From assembly GCF_015905305.1 (NCBI RefSeq), contig NZ_JADZLQ010000001.1, forward strand, positions 1,574,599 through 1,638,598: a stretch of 64,000 nucleotides of DNA, given 5' to 3'. Source of the DNA: Pinirhizobacter soli (GTDB taxonomy: Bacteria > Pseudomonadota > Gammaproteobacteria > Xanthomonadales > Rhodanobacteraceae). The notes below the pieces were generated by a model that was given only the letters and a program-made list of their open reading frames with translations, did not search any database and had not been told where the DNA came from. The position numbers and the translations under genes are program-made. The stretch's first letter is position 1, and each line of letters begins with the position of its first letter. Below, in pieces: positions 10,596 through 19,624 of this stretch.

Positions 10596-12143
10596 TCAGG
10601 CTTTGGTGAGGGCCCCGCGCACCACCCGCAGCAACGCCCTCACCTCGATCGGCTTTTCCAGCACGTAAAGGCGATCGAGCGGCGGCAGGCCTTCAAGGTC
10701 GGGCGGCGAGCCTGGCCGCGACAGCAGCAACACCGCGCCGTCGTAGCCGTGCTCGAGCAGGGCAGCCAGGGTGCGCACGCCGGTGAAGAGGTTCATGTCG
10801 GCATCGAGCACGACGAGGTCCGGGATGCCGTGGGCCTCGATCCATTGCAGCGCGGCCGTGCCGCTTTGGCTTGCGCCAGCCTGGTAACCGTAGGCATTGA
10901 GCGTGTCGGTAAGCAGCGACAGCTGCATGGCTTCCTCCACCACCACCAGCACGCGCTCGGCTTCACCCTGCAGGGTTTCCTCGTGCGCAGCGTCCTCGAT
11001 GTCCTCATGCTCGGTGAGCGGCAGGTACAGATGGAAGGCGGTGCCTTCGCCGGCCACGCTGTGCACGCGCATCAGGCCGCCGTGGCTTGCCACGATGCGC
11101 TTGCACGAAAGCAGGCCCAGGCCGGTGCCGGTTTCCTTGGTGGTGAAGAACGGCTCGAACAGCCGGCGCAGCACCTCCGGCGACATGCCCTGGCCGTTGT
11201 CGATCACCGACAGGCGCAGGTAACGGCCGGCGGCCACGGATTCTCCCGCCTCAAGGAAATCGGCATCGAGCATTTCACCGGCCGTCTCCACCTTCAGCGT
11301 GCCGCCATCGGGCATGGCCTGCATGGCGTTCAGGCAAAGGTTCAGCAGGCACTGCTGCAACTCGGTGTGGTTGCCCTCGAAGGTGACGTCCGCATCGAAG
11401 ACCTCCACGCTCATGTCGATGCCGCGCGGCACGCTGCCTTGCAGCAGCAGGCCCAGCGCATCGAGCAGCGCGCCTAAGCGCACCTGCTCGGCGCGCCGCG
11501 CACCACGCGCGAAGGAAAGCATCGAGGACACCATTTCCAGGCCGCGCCGGCCGCAATCGCGCACCAGCGCACCCAGGCGGGCAAGCCGCGGATCGTCTGC
11601 GTAGTCTTCCAGCGTGTCGCCGGCCAGAAGCAGCGGTTGCAGAAGATTGCGCAGGTCGTGGCTCAAGCCCCCGGCCAAAAGCGCCAGGCTCTCGAAGCGC
11701 TGCGCGCGGATCAGCTCCATTTCCGCGCGGGCGCGGGCGCGCTGCTCGTCGGCTTCGCGCAGCGCACGGCGCACGGCACTGGCCAGGCGTGCCTGGTGCT
11801 GTTTAAGAATGTAATCGGTGGCGCCGTTGCGCAGCGCCTCGATGGCCATTTCCTCGCCCAGGGTGGCGGAGATGAAGATGAAAGGTATGTCCGAACTGCG
11901 CGCGCGAAGGATCTCCAGCGCGCGCTGGCCACTGAAGCCGGGCAGGCTTAAGTCCGACAGCACGATGTCCGGATGGAATTCGTCCAGTGCAGCGATGAAG
12001 CTGCCTTCGTCTTCCACCAGACGCGCTTCGTAGGCCATGCCGTCGGCCTCGAGCTCACCCAGGATGAGCTCGGCGTCGAGCGCATTGTCCTCCACTTGCA
12101 GGATGCGCACGGTGCCGTGGGCGGCTTCGCGCAGCGGTGCCAT
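10596..12143 (-). CDS. Hybrid signalling protein: receiver - histidine kinase - receiver
   Basis: 515 aa from the ATG at 12143, preferred over one 7 codons upstream because GGAGGGG lies 7 nt before it. The N-terminal receiver has Asp64 (VLSDLSLPGFSG) and the conserved Lys in DYILKQ. The dimerisation helix has GGLSHDLRN (His162), followed by an HATPase domain with TGTGLGLLSCKRI. The C-terminal receiver has VVLDADMNLFTG and VLEKP; its acidic pocket reads EE rather than DD. No membrane segment. Last gene of a three-gene minus-strand set; probably a soluble phosphorelay component. Input and target are unknown. Confidence 0.85.
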   Translation of the reverse strand: MAPLREAAHGTVRILQVEDNALDAELILGELEADGMAYEARLVEDEGSFIAALDEFHPDIVLSDLSLPGFSGQRALEILRARSSDIPFIFISATLGEEMAIEALRNGATDYILKQHQARLASAVRRALREADEQRARARAEMELIRAQRFESLALLAGGLSHDLRNLLQPLLLAGDTLEDYADDPRLARLGALVRDCGRRGLEMVSSMLSFARGARRAEQVRLGALLDALGLLLQGSVPRGIDMSVEVFDADVTFEGNHTELQQCLLNLCLNAMQAMPDGGTLKVETAGEMLDADFLEAGESVAAGRYLRLSVIDNGQGMSPEVLRRLFEPFFTTKETGTGLGLLSCKRIVASHGGLMRVHSVAGEGTAFHLYLPLTEHEDIEDAAHEETLQGEAERVLVVVEEAMQLSLLTDTLNAYGYQAGASQSGTAALQWIEAHGIPDLVVLDADMNLFTGVRTLAALLEHGYDGAVLLLSRPGSPPDLEGLPPLDRLYVLEKPIEVRALLRVVRGALTKA

Positions 12144-12177
12144 TGGATCGCCCCTCCAGTCCATCGACGCCCCTGGC

Positions 12178-12624
12178 CTATTCGCCTTCCGGGCGTTGGT
12201 TCAGCACCGCCCAGAAGTGGCCAAGGGTCTGCACGGCGGTAAAGAACTGCTGCACGTCCACAGGCTTCAGGACATAGGCATTGACGCCCAGGTCCCAGCT
12301 GCGCGCAAGGTCGCTTTCCTCCCGCGAGGAGGACAGTATCACCACCGGGATGCGCTTGAAGGCGTTGTCCGCGCGCATCTGGGTGAGGGCTTCCAGGCCG
12401 TCCATCCGCGGCATCTTGATGTCCAGCAGCACCACCGCCGGCACCTCCGGCGGGCGGTTGGCAAAACGACCGCGTGAATGCAGGAAATCCATGCATTCCA
12501 CCCCGTCCTCGACGTGGACGATGGGGTTGGCAAGCTTCGCCTCCCGCAGCGCGTCGATGGCCATCTCGGCATCCGCTGCGCTGTCCTCGACGAGGAGGAT
12601 GGTACGAAGATCACGCTGGTTCAT
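12178..12624 (-). CDS. Single-domain response regulator (Rcp1-like receiver)
   Basis: 148 aa consisting of one receiver domain: LLVEDSAADAE at the N-terminus, phosphoacceptor Asp68 (LLDIKMPRMDG), the Ser in VVILSSS and Lys in YVLKPVDV. The loop with RGRFANRPPEVP before the phosphoacceptor strand is typical of the Rcp1 class that partners phytochrome-type and related sensor kinases. There is no output domain. Its start overlaps the upstream kinase stop by 4 nt (ATGA), so the two are translationally coupled and this is the likely phosphate acceptor. Confidence 0.88.
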   Translation of the reverse strand: MNQRDLRTILLVEDSAADAEMAIDALREAKLANPIVHVEDGVECMDFLHSRGRFANRPPEVPAVVLLDIKMPRMDGLEALTQMRADNAFKRIPVVILSSSREESDLARSWDLGVNAYVLKPVDVQQFFTAVQTLGHFWAVLNQRPEGE

Positions 12625-14417
12625 GCTGCCTCACCTGTGCTGGAAGTCTTGCCCAAGTCGCTGTCGGGCAGGGAAAAATGGAAAGAGGCGCCGTGGTCGA
12701 CTTCGCCCTCGGCCCAGGTACGCCCGCCGTGCCGCGCGATGATGCGCCGAACGTTGGCAAGCCCGATACCGTTGCCGGGAAACTCCGATGCACGGTGCAA
12801 CCGCTGGAATACGCCGAACAATTTCGCAGCATATTGCATGTCGAACCCAGCGCCATTGTCGGTCACGGAAAATTCCCAGTCACCCGAACGGCCGCGCTCG
12901 CTCTTCACCTCGATGCGCGCGTGCTCACGGTGCGCGGTGTACTTGATCGCATTGCCGAGCAGGTTCTGCCATACCGTGCGCAGCATGTTCTCGTCGCCCA
13001 CCACGATCGGCAGCGACTCGATGACCCACTCGACCTTGCGGTCGGCCGCCTCGGTTTCAACCAGCGCCCGGGCCTGCTCGACCAGCGATTGCGTGTCCAC
13101 TGCCTGCAGCCGAAGCGCGCCGCGCCCCAGGCGCGAGAATACCAGGAGGTCGTCGATCAGCTGCGCCATGCGCCGGGCCGAAGTACCGATGACATCGATA
13201 TAGTGCCGCGCGCGTTCGTCGGCGAGCTCGGCCAGGTGGGTCTCCAGCTTGCCGGAGAAGCCGGCGATATGGCGCAAGGGTGCGCGCAGGTCGTGCGACA
13301 CCGAATAACTGAAGGCTTCCAGTTCACGGTTGACGTCGGACACCTGTTCCACTTTGCCCTCGAGCTGCCGGTTCAGTTCATTCACGCGCTGCTCCACCAG
13401 GGCGCGCGCGGTGATGTCGCTGACCGTCACCAGCACCGCCGGATGCGTGGTGCCCGGCTCCTCCAGCCGGCGGGCGTTGATCACCACCGTGCGGTCGACG
13501 CCGTCGACGGTGCGCTGGTTCATTTCGAAATCCCATAACTCGCGGTCGCGGGCCAGCACGTCGGACAAGCGCTGGAGCAATGCCGGGGCACTCCATGCGC
13601 CATTGCCCAGCGAAGAGAGCGATGCCGACGCGGAGAGGTCTTCCACCCCGTAAAGCTCGCCGAAAGCCTCGTTCACCAGCAGGGTATTGAGTTTGGCGTC
13701 CAGCATGGCGATGGGCTCGCGCACGGCCTGGACGATCAGCCCGGACCGTTGTACCGCGGACCGCGCCACGGCTTCAGCCTGCAGGCGCTGGGCGATCTGC
13801 CGCTCGGACAGCACCACCAGGGTCACCAGCAGGATGATCTGCGCCGCCGAGGTACCGAAGAGGATCAGCTGGTTGTTGCGGTCCAGGCGTTGTGCCTCGA
13901 TCCGGCGTTGGGCGAGCAGCTTGTCTTCGTCGGCAATGATCGCGTTCAGGGTGTTGCGGAAGGCAAACAGCCGGCCGGCGTCGGTCATCGAGGCATAGGC
14001 GCCAGCCTTGTCGCCGGCGGCCATGCGCGCCAGGGCCTGGTCCATCAGCGTGATGCGGCCGATGGTGGTGGATTCGAGCGAGCCCACGCGCACCTGCTGA
14101 TTGTTGTTGTCGCTGGTAAGCGTCCGCAGCTCGCGCACCAGTTCGACGGCCTCGCTATGGGCGCTTTGGGCGCGCTCGTCGAGCGTCGGACTGCTGGCGC
14201 CTGCCAGCATGGCGTAGATCGCCGCCTCGCTGTCGCGGAGCGTGGCTTCCAGGCCGAACGCGCGCGCGCGCACCTCGGCCGTATGCGTGACCCAGTCGCG
14301 AGCCCGCACGGCATCTGCGGCACTGTCGCGGGTGACGACATACGGCAGCGCGACAATGATCAGCACGGCGATCAGAAGTCCCGCTAGTCGCCAGCGCAAG
14401 ACCGTACGTTCTTTCAT
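12621..14417 (-). CDS. Membrane sensor histidine kinase, CHASE3 - PAS - HisKA - HATPase
   Basis: 598 aa. Transmembrane helices at about 10-28 and 185-203 bracket a helical periplasmic region of CHASE3 type, followed by a PAS-like domain (about 225-340), a coiled segment and the H-box FSYSVSHDLRAPLRH (His375) typical of phytochrome-like kinases, then HATPase with the GxG-type box FPGNGIGLANVRRI. It senses an unknown extracytoplasmic cue and probably phosphorylates the receiver overlapping its 3' end. First gene of the set. Confidence 0.88.
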   Translation of the reverse strand: MKERTVLRWRLAGLLIAVLIIVALPYVVTRDSAADAVRARDWVTHTAEVRARAFGLEATLRDSEAAIYAMLAGASSPTLDERAQSAHSEAVELVRELRTLTSDNNNQQVRVGSLESTTIGRITLMDQALARMAAGDKAGAYASMTDAGRLFAFRNTLNAIIADEDKLLAQRRIEAQRLDRNNQLILFGTSAAQIILLVTLVVLSERQIAQRLQAEAVARSAVQRSGLIVQAVREPIAMLDAKLNTLLVNEAFGELYGVEDLSASASLSSLGNGAWSAPALLQRLSDVLARDRELWDFEMNQRTVDGVDRTVVINARRLEEPGTTHPAVLVTVSDITARALVEQRVNELNRQLEGKVEQVSDVNRELEAFSYSVSHDLRAPLRHIAGFSGKLETHLAELADERARHYIDVIGTSARRMAQLIDDLLVFSRLGRGALRLQAVDTQSLVEQARALVETEAADRKVEWVIESLPIVVGDENMLRTVWQNLLGNAIKYTAHREHARIEVKSERGRSGDWEFSVTDNGAGFDMQYAAKLFGVFQRLHRASEFPGNGIGLANVRRIIARHGGRTWAEGEVDHGASFHFSLPDSDLGKTSSTGEAA

Positions 14418-14569
14418 TTCCCCCCGCTTTCTTATCGTCGATGTCGCGCCGAAGCTTGCTTATTCTTGCATTGTTACACGCCGACGCCCCGGTGCCGGGG
14501 CATCGGGGCGCGCGTTTTTGGTTGCTCTAAATGCCGATCGGCCCGTGAACCGGGCGTGATGGCACCCCT

Positions 14570-16921
14570 TTAGGGGGCACCGCCGTATGGACTCATCGCC
14601 TGCGGCCGGGAGGACGTGGAACTGCCCCACGCCTTCTGCGGGGTGGCCGACATCACGAAATGCAGTTCCCCACCTGCAAGAATTTCCCCGTGGCTGATCC
14701 AGGTACGCTCCAGCGGCTTGCCGTCCAGGGTGACACTTGCCACGTACGGGTGGGCGTCGTCCAGGTGCTCGGCAGTCACGGTGAAGTGCTTGCCCGAAGG
14801 TAGGTTCACCGTGGCCTTGGGCACGAACGGCCGGCCGATCGCGTACTGGTTGCTGGCCGGGGCCACCGGGTAGAAGCCCAGCGAGGTGAACACATACCAG
14901 GCCGACATCTGGCCCAGGTCGTCGTTGCCCACCAGGCCTTCGGGCGTGGGCTTGTACTGGGTGTCCATGATCTGCTTCAGCCTGCCTTGCGTCTTCCAGG
15001 GGGCGCCTGCGAAGTCGTACAGGTAGGCCAGGTGATGGCTGGGCTCGTTGCCGTGGGCGTACCAGCCGATCAGGCCGGTGATGTCCTCGACATGGGCGAA
15101 GGATTTCGGATCCACCTTCGCTTCGAATACCTGGTCAAGGCGATCTATAAACTTTGCATCGCCACCCAGCAGGGTGATCAGGCCCGCCACGTCCTGCGGC
15201 ACGTACCAGGAATACTGGAACGCGTTGCCTTCGGTGTAATCGCTGCCATAGCCTGCGGACGCCGGGTCGAACGGCTCCCGGAAGCTGCCGTCGGCCTTGC
15301 GCGCACGGGCGAAGCCGGTTTTCTCGTCGTAGGTGTTACGCCAATTGGCCGCGCGCTTGTAGAAGGTCGCGGCGACATCGTCCTTGCCCATGGCCTTGGC
15401 GGCCTGGGCGAGTGTCCAGTCGTCGAAGGCGTATTCGACGGTCTTGGAGGCAGCCTCCGGGCTCTTGTCGATGGCCACGTAGCCGTTCTTCATATAGCCG
15501 TCCAGGCCGCCGTAGGGGCCATAGGTAGCGCTGGCCACCATCGCCTTCAGGGCAGCATCGGCGTCGTAGCCGCGGATGCCCTTGACGTAGGCATCGGCGA
15601 TCACCGGCACCGCGTGGTAGCCGATCATGCACCAGGTTTCCAGACCCTGGTACGCCCACACGGGCAGGATACCGAAGGGGCTGGACTGCTGGGCTGCGAT
15701 CAGGGAGCTGACGAAATCGTTGCTGCGGTCGGGTTCAAGCAGCGTCATCAGCGGCTGCTGCGCGCGATAGACATCCCACAGCGACCACGTGGAGTAGAAG
15801 GTGAACTTGTCGGCCTTGTGCACCTGGTTGTCCGGGCCGCGGTACTCGCCGTTGACGTCCTGGGCCAGGCTCGGCGCGATCATCGCGTGGTAGAGCGCGG
15901 TATAGAACATGCGCCGGGCGGCGGCAGGCGCGGTCACGTCCACGGTGGACAGGGCCTTTTCCCAGGATTGCCGAGCGGCGGCGCGGGCGGCGTCGAAGTC
16001 GATGTTCTTGCCGTCGGCATCGAGGTTGGCTACCGCGTTGTCCTCGCTTACCGAGGAGATCGCCACCTTGACCGTGAGCGGCGCTTTCAGGTCGCCGAAG
16101 TCGAAGACGCCCAACAGGCCGCGGCCGGTTTCGGCATCGGTGTTGTAGCCCTTCTCGCCGGGACCGGCGAAGCCCTTGTAGGGGTAGTCCGACTCCTTGT
16201 TGTACAGCTCGCGCGAGGCCATCGGCTGCGAGAAGCGCATGGCGAAGAACAGCTGGCGCCCCGGTGCCCAGCCGCGGGTGGTGCGGCCACCGGTGACGGT
16301 GCCATCGGGCCGCACACGCAAGGACGCCCACAGCACCTTGCCGTCGTAGTCGTAGATGCTCGGGCGAAGGTCAAGCAGCACATGCGCCGGCTTGCCCTTG
16401 GGGAAGGTGTAGCGGTGGAACCCTACGCGCTGGTTGGCGGTGAGCTCCGCACGTACGCCGTAGTCGCTGAGCGTGACCGCGTAGTAACCTGCCTCGGCCT
16501 TCTCGGTATCGTGCGAGAAACGCGAGCGATAGCCGGAACCCGGCTTATCGGGCGTGCCTGGATCAAGCTTCACCTCGCCGGCGATCGGCATCACCAGGAA
16601 GTCGCCCAGGTCCGAGTGGCCGCTGCCGGAGAAGTGCGTATGCGAAAAACCCAGCAGGCTAGTATCGGCAAACTGGTAACCGGCGGCATATTTGTAGGAA
16701 TGCTTGAAGTCCGGCATGGCCGTATCCGGGCTTAGCTGGACCATGCCGAAGGGTACGGTGGCACCGGGAAAGGTATGCCCATCGCCCCCGGTACCGATCA
16801 TCGGGTCGACCGCTGCCCAGGCTGAATGGCTGGCGGGATCGGCGGCATGGACCAGGGGCGAGGCCAGCCCCAAGGCCATGGCCAGGGAGGCAACGAGGGG
16901 AATCGGGGATCGTGCGGTCAT
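14570..16921 (-). CDS. Secreted GH92-family alpha-mannosidase
   Basis: 783 aa from ATG 16921. A Sec signal peptide MTARSPIPLVASLAMALG...VHA is followed by the GH92 N-terminal motif GTGGDGHTFPGATVPFGMVQ; the catalytic-domain motifs LWDVYRAQQPL, GNDDLGQMSAWYVF and GFYPVAPASNQY are near the C-terminal half. GH92 enzymes are calcium-dependent exo-alpha-mannosidases (mostly alpha-1,2) that trim mannans and N-glycans. It is divergent from a LacI regulator and belongs with the mannose import and isomerase genes downstream of that regulator. Linkage preference cannot be read by eye. Confidence 0.92.
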   Translation of the reverse strand: MTARSPIPLVASLAMALGLASPLVHAADPASHSAWAAVDPMIGTGGDGHTFPGATVPFGMVQLSPDTAMPDFKHSYKYAAGYQFADTSLLGFSHTHFSGSGHSDLGDFLVMPIAGEVKLDPGTPDKPGSGYRSRFSHDTEKAEAGYYAVTLSDYGVRAELTANQRVGFHRYTFPKGKPAHVLLDLRPSIYDYDGKVLWASLRVRPDGTVTGGRTTRGWAPGRQLFFAMRFSQPMASRELYNKESDYPYKGFAGPGEKGYNTDAETGRGLLGVFDFGDLKAPLTVKVAISSVSEDNAVANLDADGKNIDFDAARAAARQSWEKALSTVDVTAPAAARRMFYTALYHAMIAPSLAQDVNGEYRGPDNQVHKADKFTFYSTWSLWDVYRAQQPLMTLLEPDRSNDFVSSLIAAQQSSPFGILPVWAYQGLETWCMIGYHAVPVIADAYVKGIRGYDADAALKAMVASATYGPYGGLDGYMKNGYVAIDKSPEAASKTVEYAFDDWTLAQAAKAMGKDDVAATFYKRAANWRNTYDEKTGFARARKADGSFREPFDPASAGYGSDYTEGNAFQYSWYVPQDVAGLITLLGGDAKFIDRLDQVFEAKVDPKSFAHVEDITGLIGWYAHGNEPSHHLAYLYDFAGAPWKTQGRLKQIMDTQYKPTPEGLVGNDDLGQMSAWYVFTSLGFYPVAPASNQYAIGRPFVPKATVNLPSGKHFTVTAEHLDDAHPYVASVTLDGKPLERTWISHGEILAGGELHFVMSATPQKAWGSSTSSRPQAMSPYGGAP

Positions 16922-16968
16922 GCGGGCTCCGGGGCCGCCAGAAGGCGGGGTGGCAGGGGAAAAACCGG

Positions 16969-16985
16969 CTTGGATCGTTCTAAAC
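16969..16985. promoter_or_regulatory. Putative LacI-family operator, site A
   Basis: CTTGGATC|GTTCTAAAC is an imperfect palindrome centred on CG, 48 nt upstream of the GH92 start. Its right half CGTTCTAAA matches three other half-sites (17071, 29726, 30029) of consensus CGwTCTAAA. Confidence 0.45.
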
Positions 16986-17070
16986 TTGAAAAAACTATCA
17001 CTTTCGGAACTTTCGTGCATGCTGCGCCGCGTGATGCAATTAGCGTCCTTCACAGGCGATGATGGCCTTG

Positions 17071-17086
17071 TTTAGATCGTTACAAG
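17071..17086. promoter_or_regulatory. Putative LacI-family operator, site B
   Basis: TTTAGATC|GTTACAAG is centred on CG, 106 nt before the LacI start and immediately upstream of a -10-like TATGAT at 17087-17092. On the minus strand its left half reads CGATCTAAA with the centre, so it shares the half-site found at sites A, C and D. Confidence 0.45.
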
Positions 17087-17191
17087 TATGATCCAGCCAC
17101 GGCTGCCGCGATTTTTTTGGCCGCCCGACTGTTCACTTCCGCCAGGGGACCCTAGGCATGCCCGACACCGCTGCGAAAAGGACCGTCCGCG

Positions 17192-18250
17192 ATGCCCATG
17201 CATAGCAAGCCGCCAACACGGCGCAAGGTGACCCTTGCCGACATCGCCGCCGGCTGCGACGTATCGCGCGCCACGGTATCGCTTGTGCTGCGCGGCAGCC
17301 CACTGGTCAACAAGCGTACCCGGGCCAAGGTAGAGGCGGAACTCAAGCGCCAGGGCTACGTGTACAACCGCGCCGCGGCGAACCTGCGCCGCCGCACGTC
17401 AAGCTCCGTCGCTCTGGTGATCAACGACCTGGGCAATCCCTTTTTCGCCGAATTTGCAGCCGGCGTGGACGAAGCCTTGGGGTCCGCCGGCTACGTCACC
17501 CTGCTGGGCAACACCGGTGAATCGCCCGAGCGCCAGCAGGCGGTGCTGTCCTCGCTGATCGAGCACGGTCCGGCGGGCATCATCCTGTCGCCGGCCGAAG
17601 GCAGCGACGATGCGCGCGTGATCGCCGCCGTCGGACGACACACCCCGCTCCTGGTATTCAACCGTTCGCTGGGCGAGGCCTCGGCGGACGATGCACCCTG
17701 GGACACCCTGGTGCTGGACAACGAGCGCGGCACGCACCTTGCCACCGAGCACCTGATTGCACTGGGCCACAAGCGCATTGCCTTCTTTGGCGGTCACCGC
17801 GATTCCAGCTCCTGCCGCCAGCGCCGCCAGGGCTACCTGGACGCCATGAAGGCCGCCAGCCTTGCCGTGGCACCGGGCTGGCTGGTGGAAAGCGCTCCCA
17901 CACGCCTTGAAGCAGCACGCCAGGCCGGCGCGCTGTTCAACCGCGACCCCGCACCCACGGCGGCGGTTTGCTACAACGACGCGGTGGCCCTTGGCCTGAT
18001 GCTTGGGCTTACCTCCCGCGGCCGGCGGCCGGGCGAGGACTTCGCCATCGTCGGCTTCGACGACATCGCCGAATCGAGCGTGAGCGTCCCACCCCTTACC
18101 ACCATTGCGGTGGATCCACGCGACCGGGGCCGCCAGGCGGCCGAGCTCGTGCTGGCCCGCATAGGCCACCCTGACATGGAAGCCACCCATACCACCGCGC
18201 CCGTGCGCCTGGTGGTACGCGATTCATCCTGCCGTCCCGCATCGCCCTAA
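17192..18250 (+). CDS. LacI-family transcriptional regulator of the mannoside cluster
   Basis: 352 aa. The N-terminal helix-turn-helix and hinge (KVTLADIAAGCDVSRATVSLVLRG then YVYNRAAANLRRRTS) are followed by a periplasmic-binding-protein-like effector domain (VALVINDLGNPFFAEFAAGVDEAL). LacI members usually repress and are released by a sugar; the inducer here is inferred to be mannose or a mannoside from the neighbours. It is divergent from the GH92 gene and 24 nt upstream of the transporter gene, so it is probably co-transcribed with the catabolic genes. Sites A and B in the divergent region are its candidate operators. Confidence 0.9.
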   Translation: MPMHSKPPTRRKVTLADIAAGCDVSRATVSLVLRGSPLVNKRTRAKVEAELKRQGYVYNRAAANLRRRTSSSVALVINDLGNPFFAEFAAGVDEALGSAGYVTLLGNTGESPERQQAVLSSLIEHGPAGIILSPAEGSDDARVIAAVGRHTPLLVFNRSLGEASADDAPWDTLVLDNERGTHLATEHLIALGHKRIAFFGGHRDSSSCRQRRQGYLDAMKAASLAVAPGWLVESAPTRLEAARQAGALFNRDPAPTAAVCYNDAVALGLMLGLTSRGRRPGEDFAIVGFDDIAESSVSVPPLTTIAVDPRDRGRQAAELVLARIGHPDMEATHTTAPVRLVVRDSSCRPASP

Positions 18251-18274
18251 GAACAACAAGCCAAGGAGTACACA

Positions 18275-19588
18275 ATGGCCTTTGCCTCAACCCCGCGCCC
18301 AGGCTCCGCCACCCCATCGGGTGATGACCGCCGGTATACCTATTTTCCCCTCGCGCTCGGGGTGATGACGACCATTTTCTTCATGTGGGGTTTTCTTACC
18401 TGCCTGAATGACATCCTGATCCCGCACCTGAAGGCCGTGTTCGAACTGAGCTACGCGCAGGCGCTGCTGATCCAGTTCACCTTCTTCGGCGCGTACTTCG
18501 TCATGTCGCTTCCGGCAGGCCGCCTGGTGGCGCACCTGGGCTACAAGCTCGGCATCGTCGCGGGGCTGGTGATCGCCGGCATCGGCGCAGCGATCTTCTG
18601 GCCGGCTGCGGCGGCGCATTCGTATCCGGCATTCCTGGGCGCGTTGTTCGTGCTGGCCACCGGCATTACCGTGCTGCAAGTGGCTGCCAACCCGTACGTG
18701 GCGCTGCTGGGTCCTGAAAAAACCAGTTCCAGCCGCCTCACCCTGGCCCAGGCGCTTAACTCGTTCGGCACGGCGCTGGCCCCGCTGTTCGGCGGCTTTT
18801 TGATTCTTTCCAACCAGGTGCGCACGGCGGCTGACATCAACGCCATGCCGGCGGCCGAGCAACTGGCTTACCGCACGCAGGAAGCCCATGCCGTGCAGGG
18901 TCCGTACATCGGCCTTGCCGTGGTCCTGGTACTGCTGGCGGTGTTCGTCTACCTGTTCAACCTGCCGGCGCTGAAGGAAACCACCGAGCAGGCCGATACC
19001 TCGAACCACACCCTGATGGATGCCTTGCGCACGCCGCATGTGTTCTTCGGTGTGCTGGCGATCTTCTTCTACGTCGGCGGCGAAGTGTCGATCGGCAGTT
19101 TCATGGTCAACTACCTGTCGCTGCCGGACATCGGCAACATGAGCGAGCAGCGCGCCAGCCATTTCGTGTCGTTCTATTGGCTGGGCGCGATGATAGGCCG
19201 GTTCATCGGTTCGTCGCTCCTGGCCATCCTGTCGCCGCGCAAGCTCCTGGCTGCCTTCGCCGCCGTCAACATGCTGCTGGTGGTCACCACCATGAGCACC
19301 TCGGGCACCGTGGCCGTGTACAGCATCGTTGCCATCGGCCTGTTCAACTCGATCATGTTCCCCACCATCTTCGCCCTTGGCATCGAGCGCCTTGGCCCGC
19401 TGACCAGCAAGGCTTCGAGTCTTCTGATCATGGCGATCGTGGGCGGCGCGCTGATTCCCTGGCTGCAGGGCGTGATTGCCGACCACATCGGTTTGCAGCA
19501 CGCCTTCTTCTTGCCGCTGATCTGCTACGCGTACATCGTGTTCTATGGCGTGTCCGGCTCGAAGGTACGCAACCTGCCTTCGACCTGA
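18275..19588 (+). CDS. FucP/GluP-type sugar:proton symporter (MFS)
   Basis: 437 aa with 12 predicted membrane helices. Family features include FFMWGFLTCLNDILIPHLKAVF at the first helix (the FucP signature with its conserved Asn-Asp), FTFFGAYFVMSLPAG and VLQVAANPYVALLGP. A clear ribosome site AAGGAG precedes the ATG. It should import a monosaccharide across the inner membrane; in this cluster mannose released by the GH92 enzyme is the natural candidate. Glucose, galactose or fucose are possible by family alone. Confidence 0.88.
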   Translation: MAFASTPRPGSATPSGDDRRYTYFPLALGVMTTIFFMWGFLTCLNDILIPHLKAVFELSYAQALLIQFTFFGAYFVMSLPAGRLVAHLGYKLGIVAGLVIAGIGAAIFWPAAAAHSYPAFLGALFVLATGITVLQVAANPYVALLGPEKTSSSRLTLAQALNSFGTALAPLFGGFLILSNQVRTAADINAMPAAEQLAYRTQEAHAVQGPYIGLAVVLVLLAVFVYLFNLPALKETTEQADTSNHTLMDALRTPHVFFGVLAIFFYVGGEVSIGSFMVNYLSLPDIGNMSEQRASHFVSFYWLGAMIGRFIGSSLLAILSPRKLLAAFAAVNMLLVVTTMSTSGTVAVYSIVAIGLFNSIMFPTIFALGIERLGPLTSKASSLLIMAIVGGALIPWLQGVIADHIGLQHAFFLPLICYAYIVFYGVSGSKVRNLPST

Positions 19589-19624
19589 CGCACCGCTTTT
19601 CCTTTTGGTTTCCCACGGTTCCCC

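Noticed and set aside
14482-14520. GC-rich hairpin with T-run between the sensor kinase and GH92 genes
   Set aside because: Its T-run is on the plus strand, but no plus-strand gene precedes it, so it is not called a terminator.
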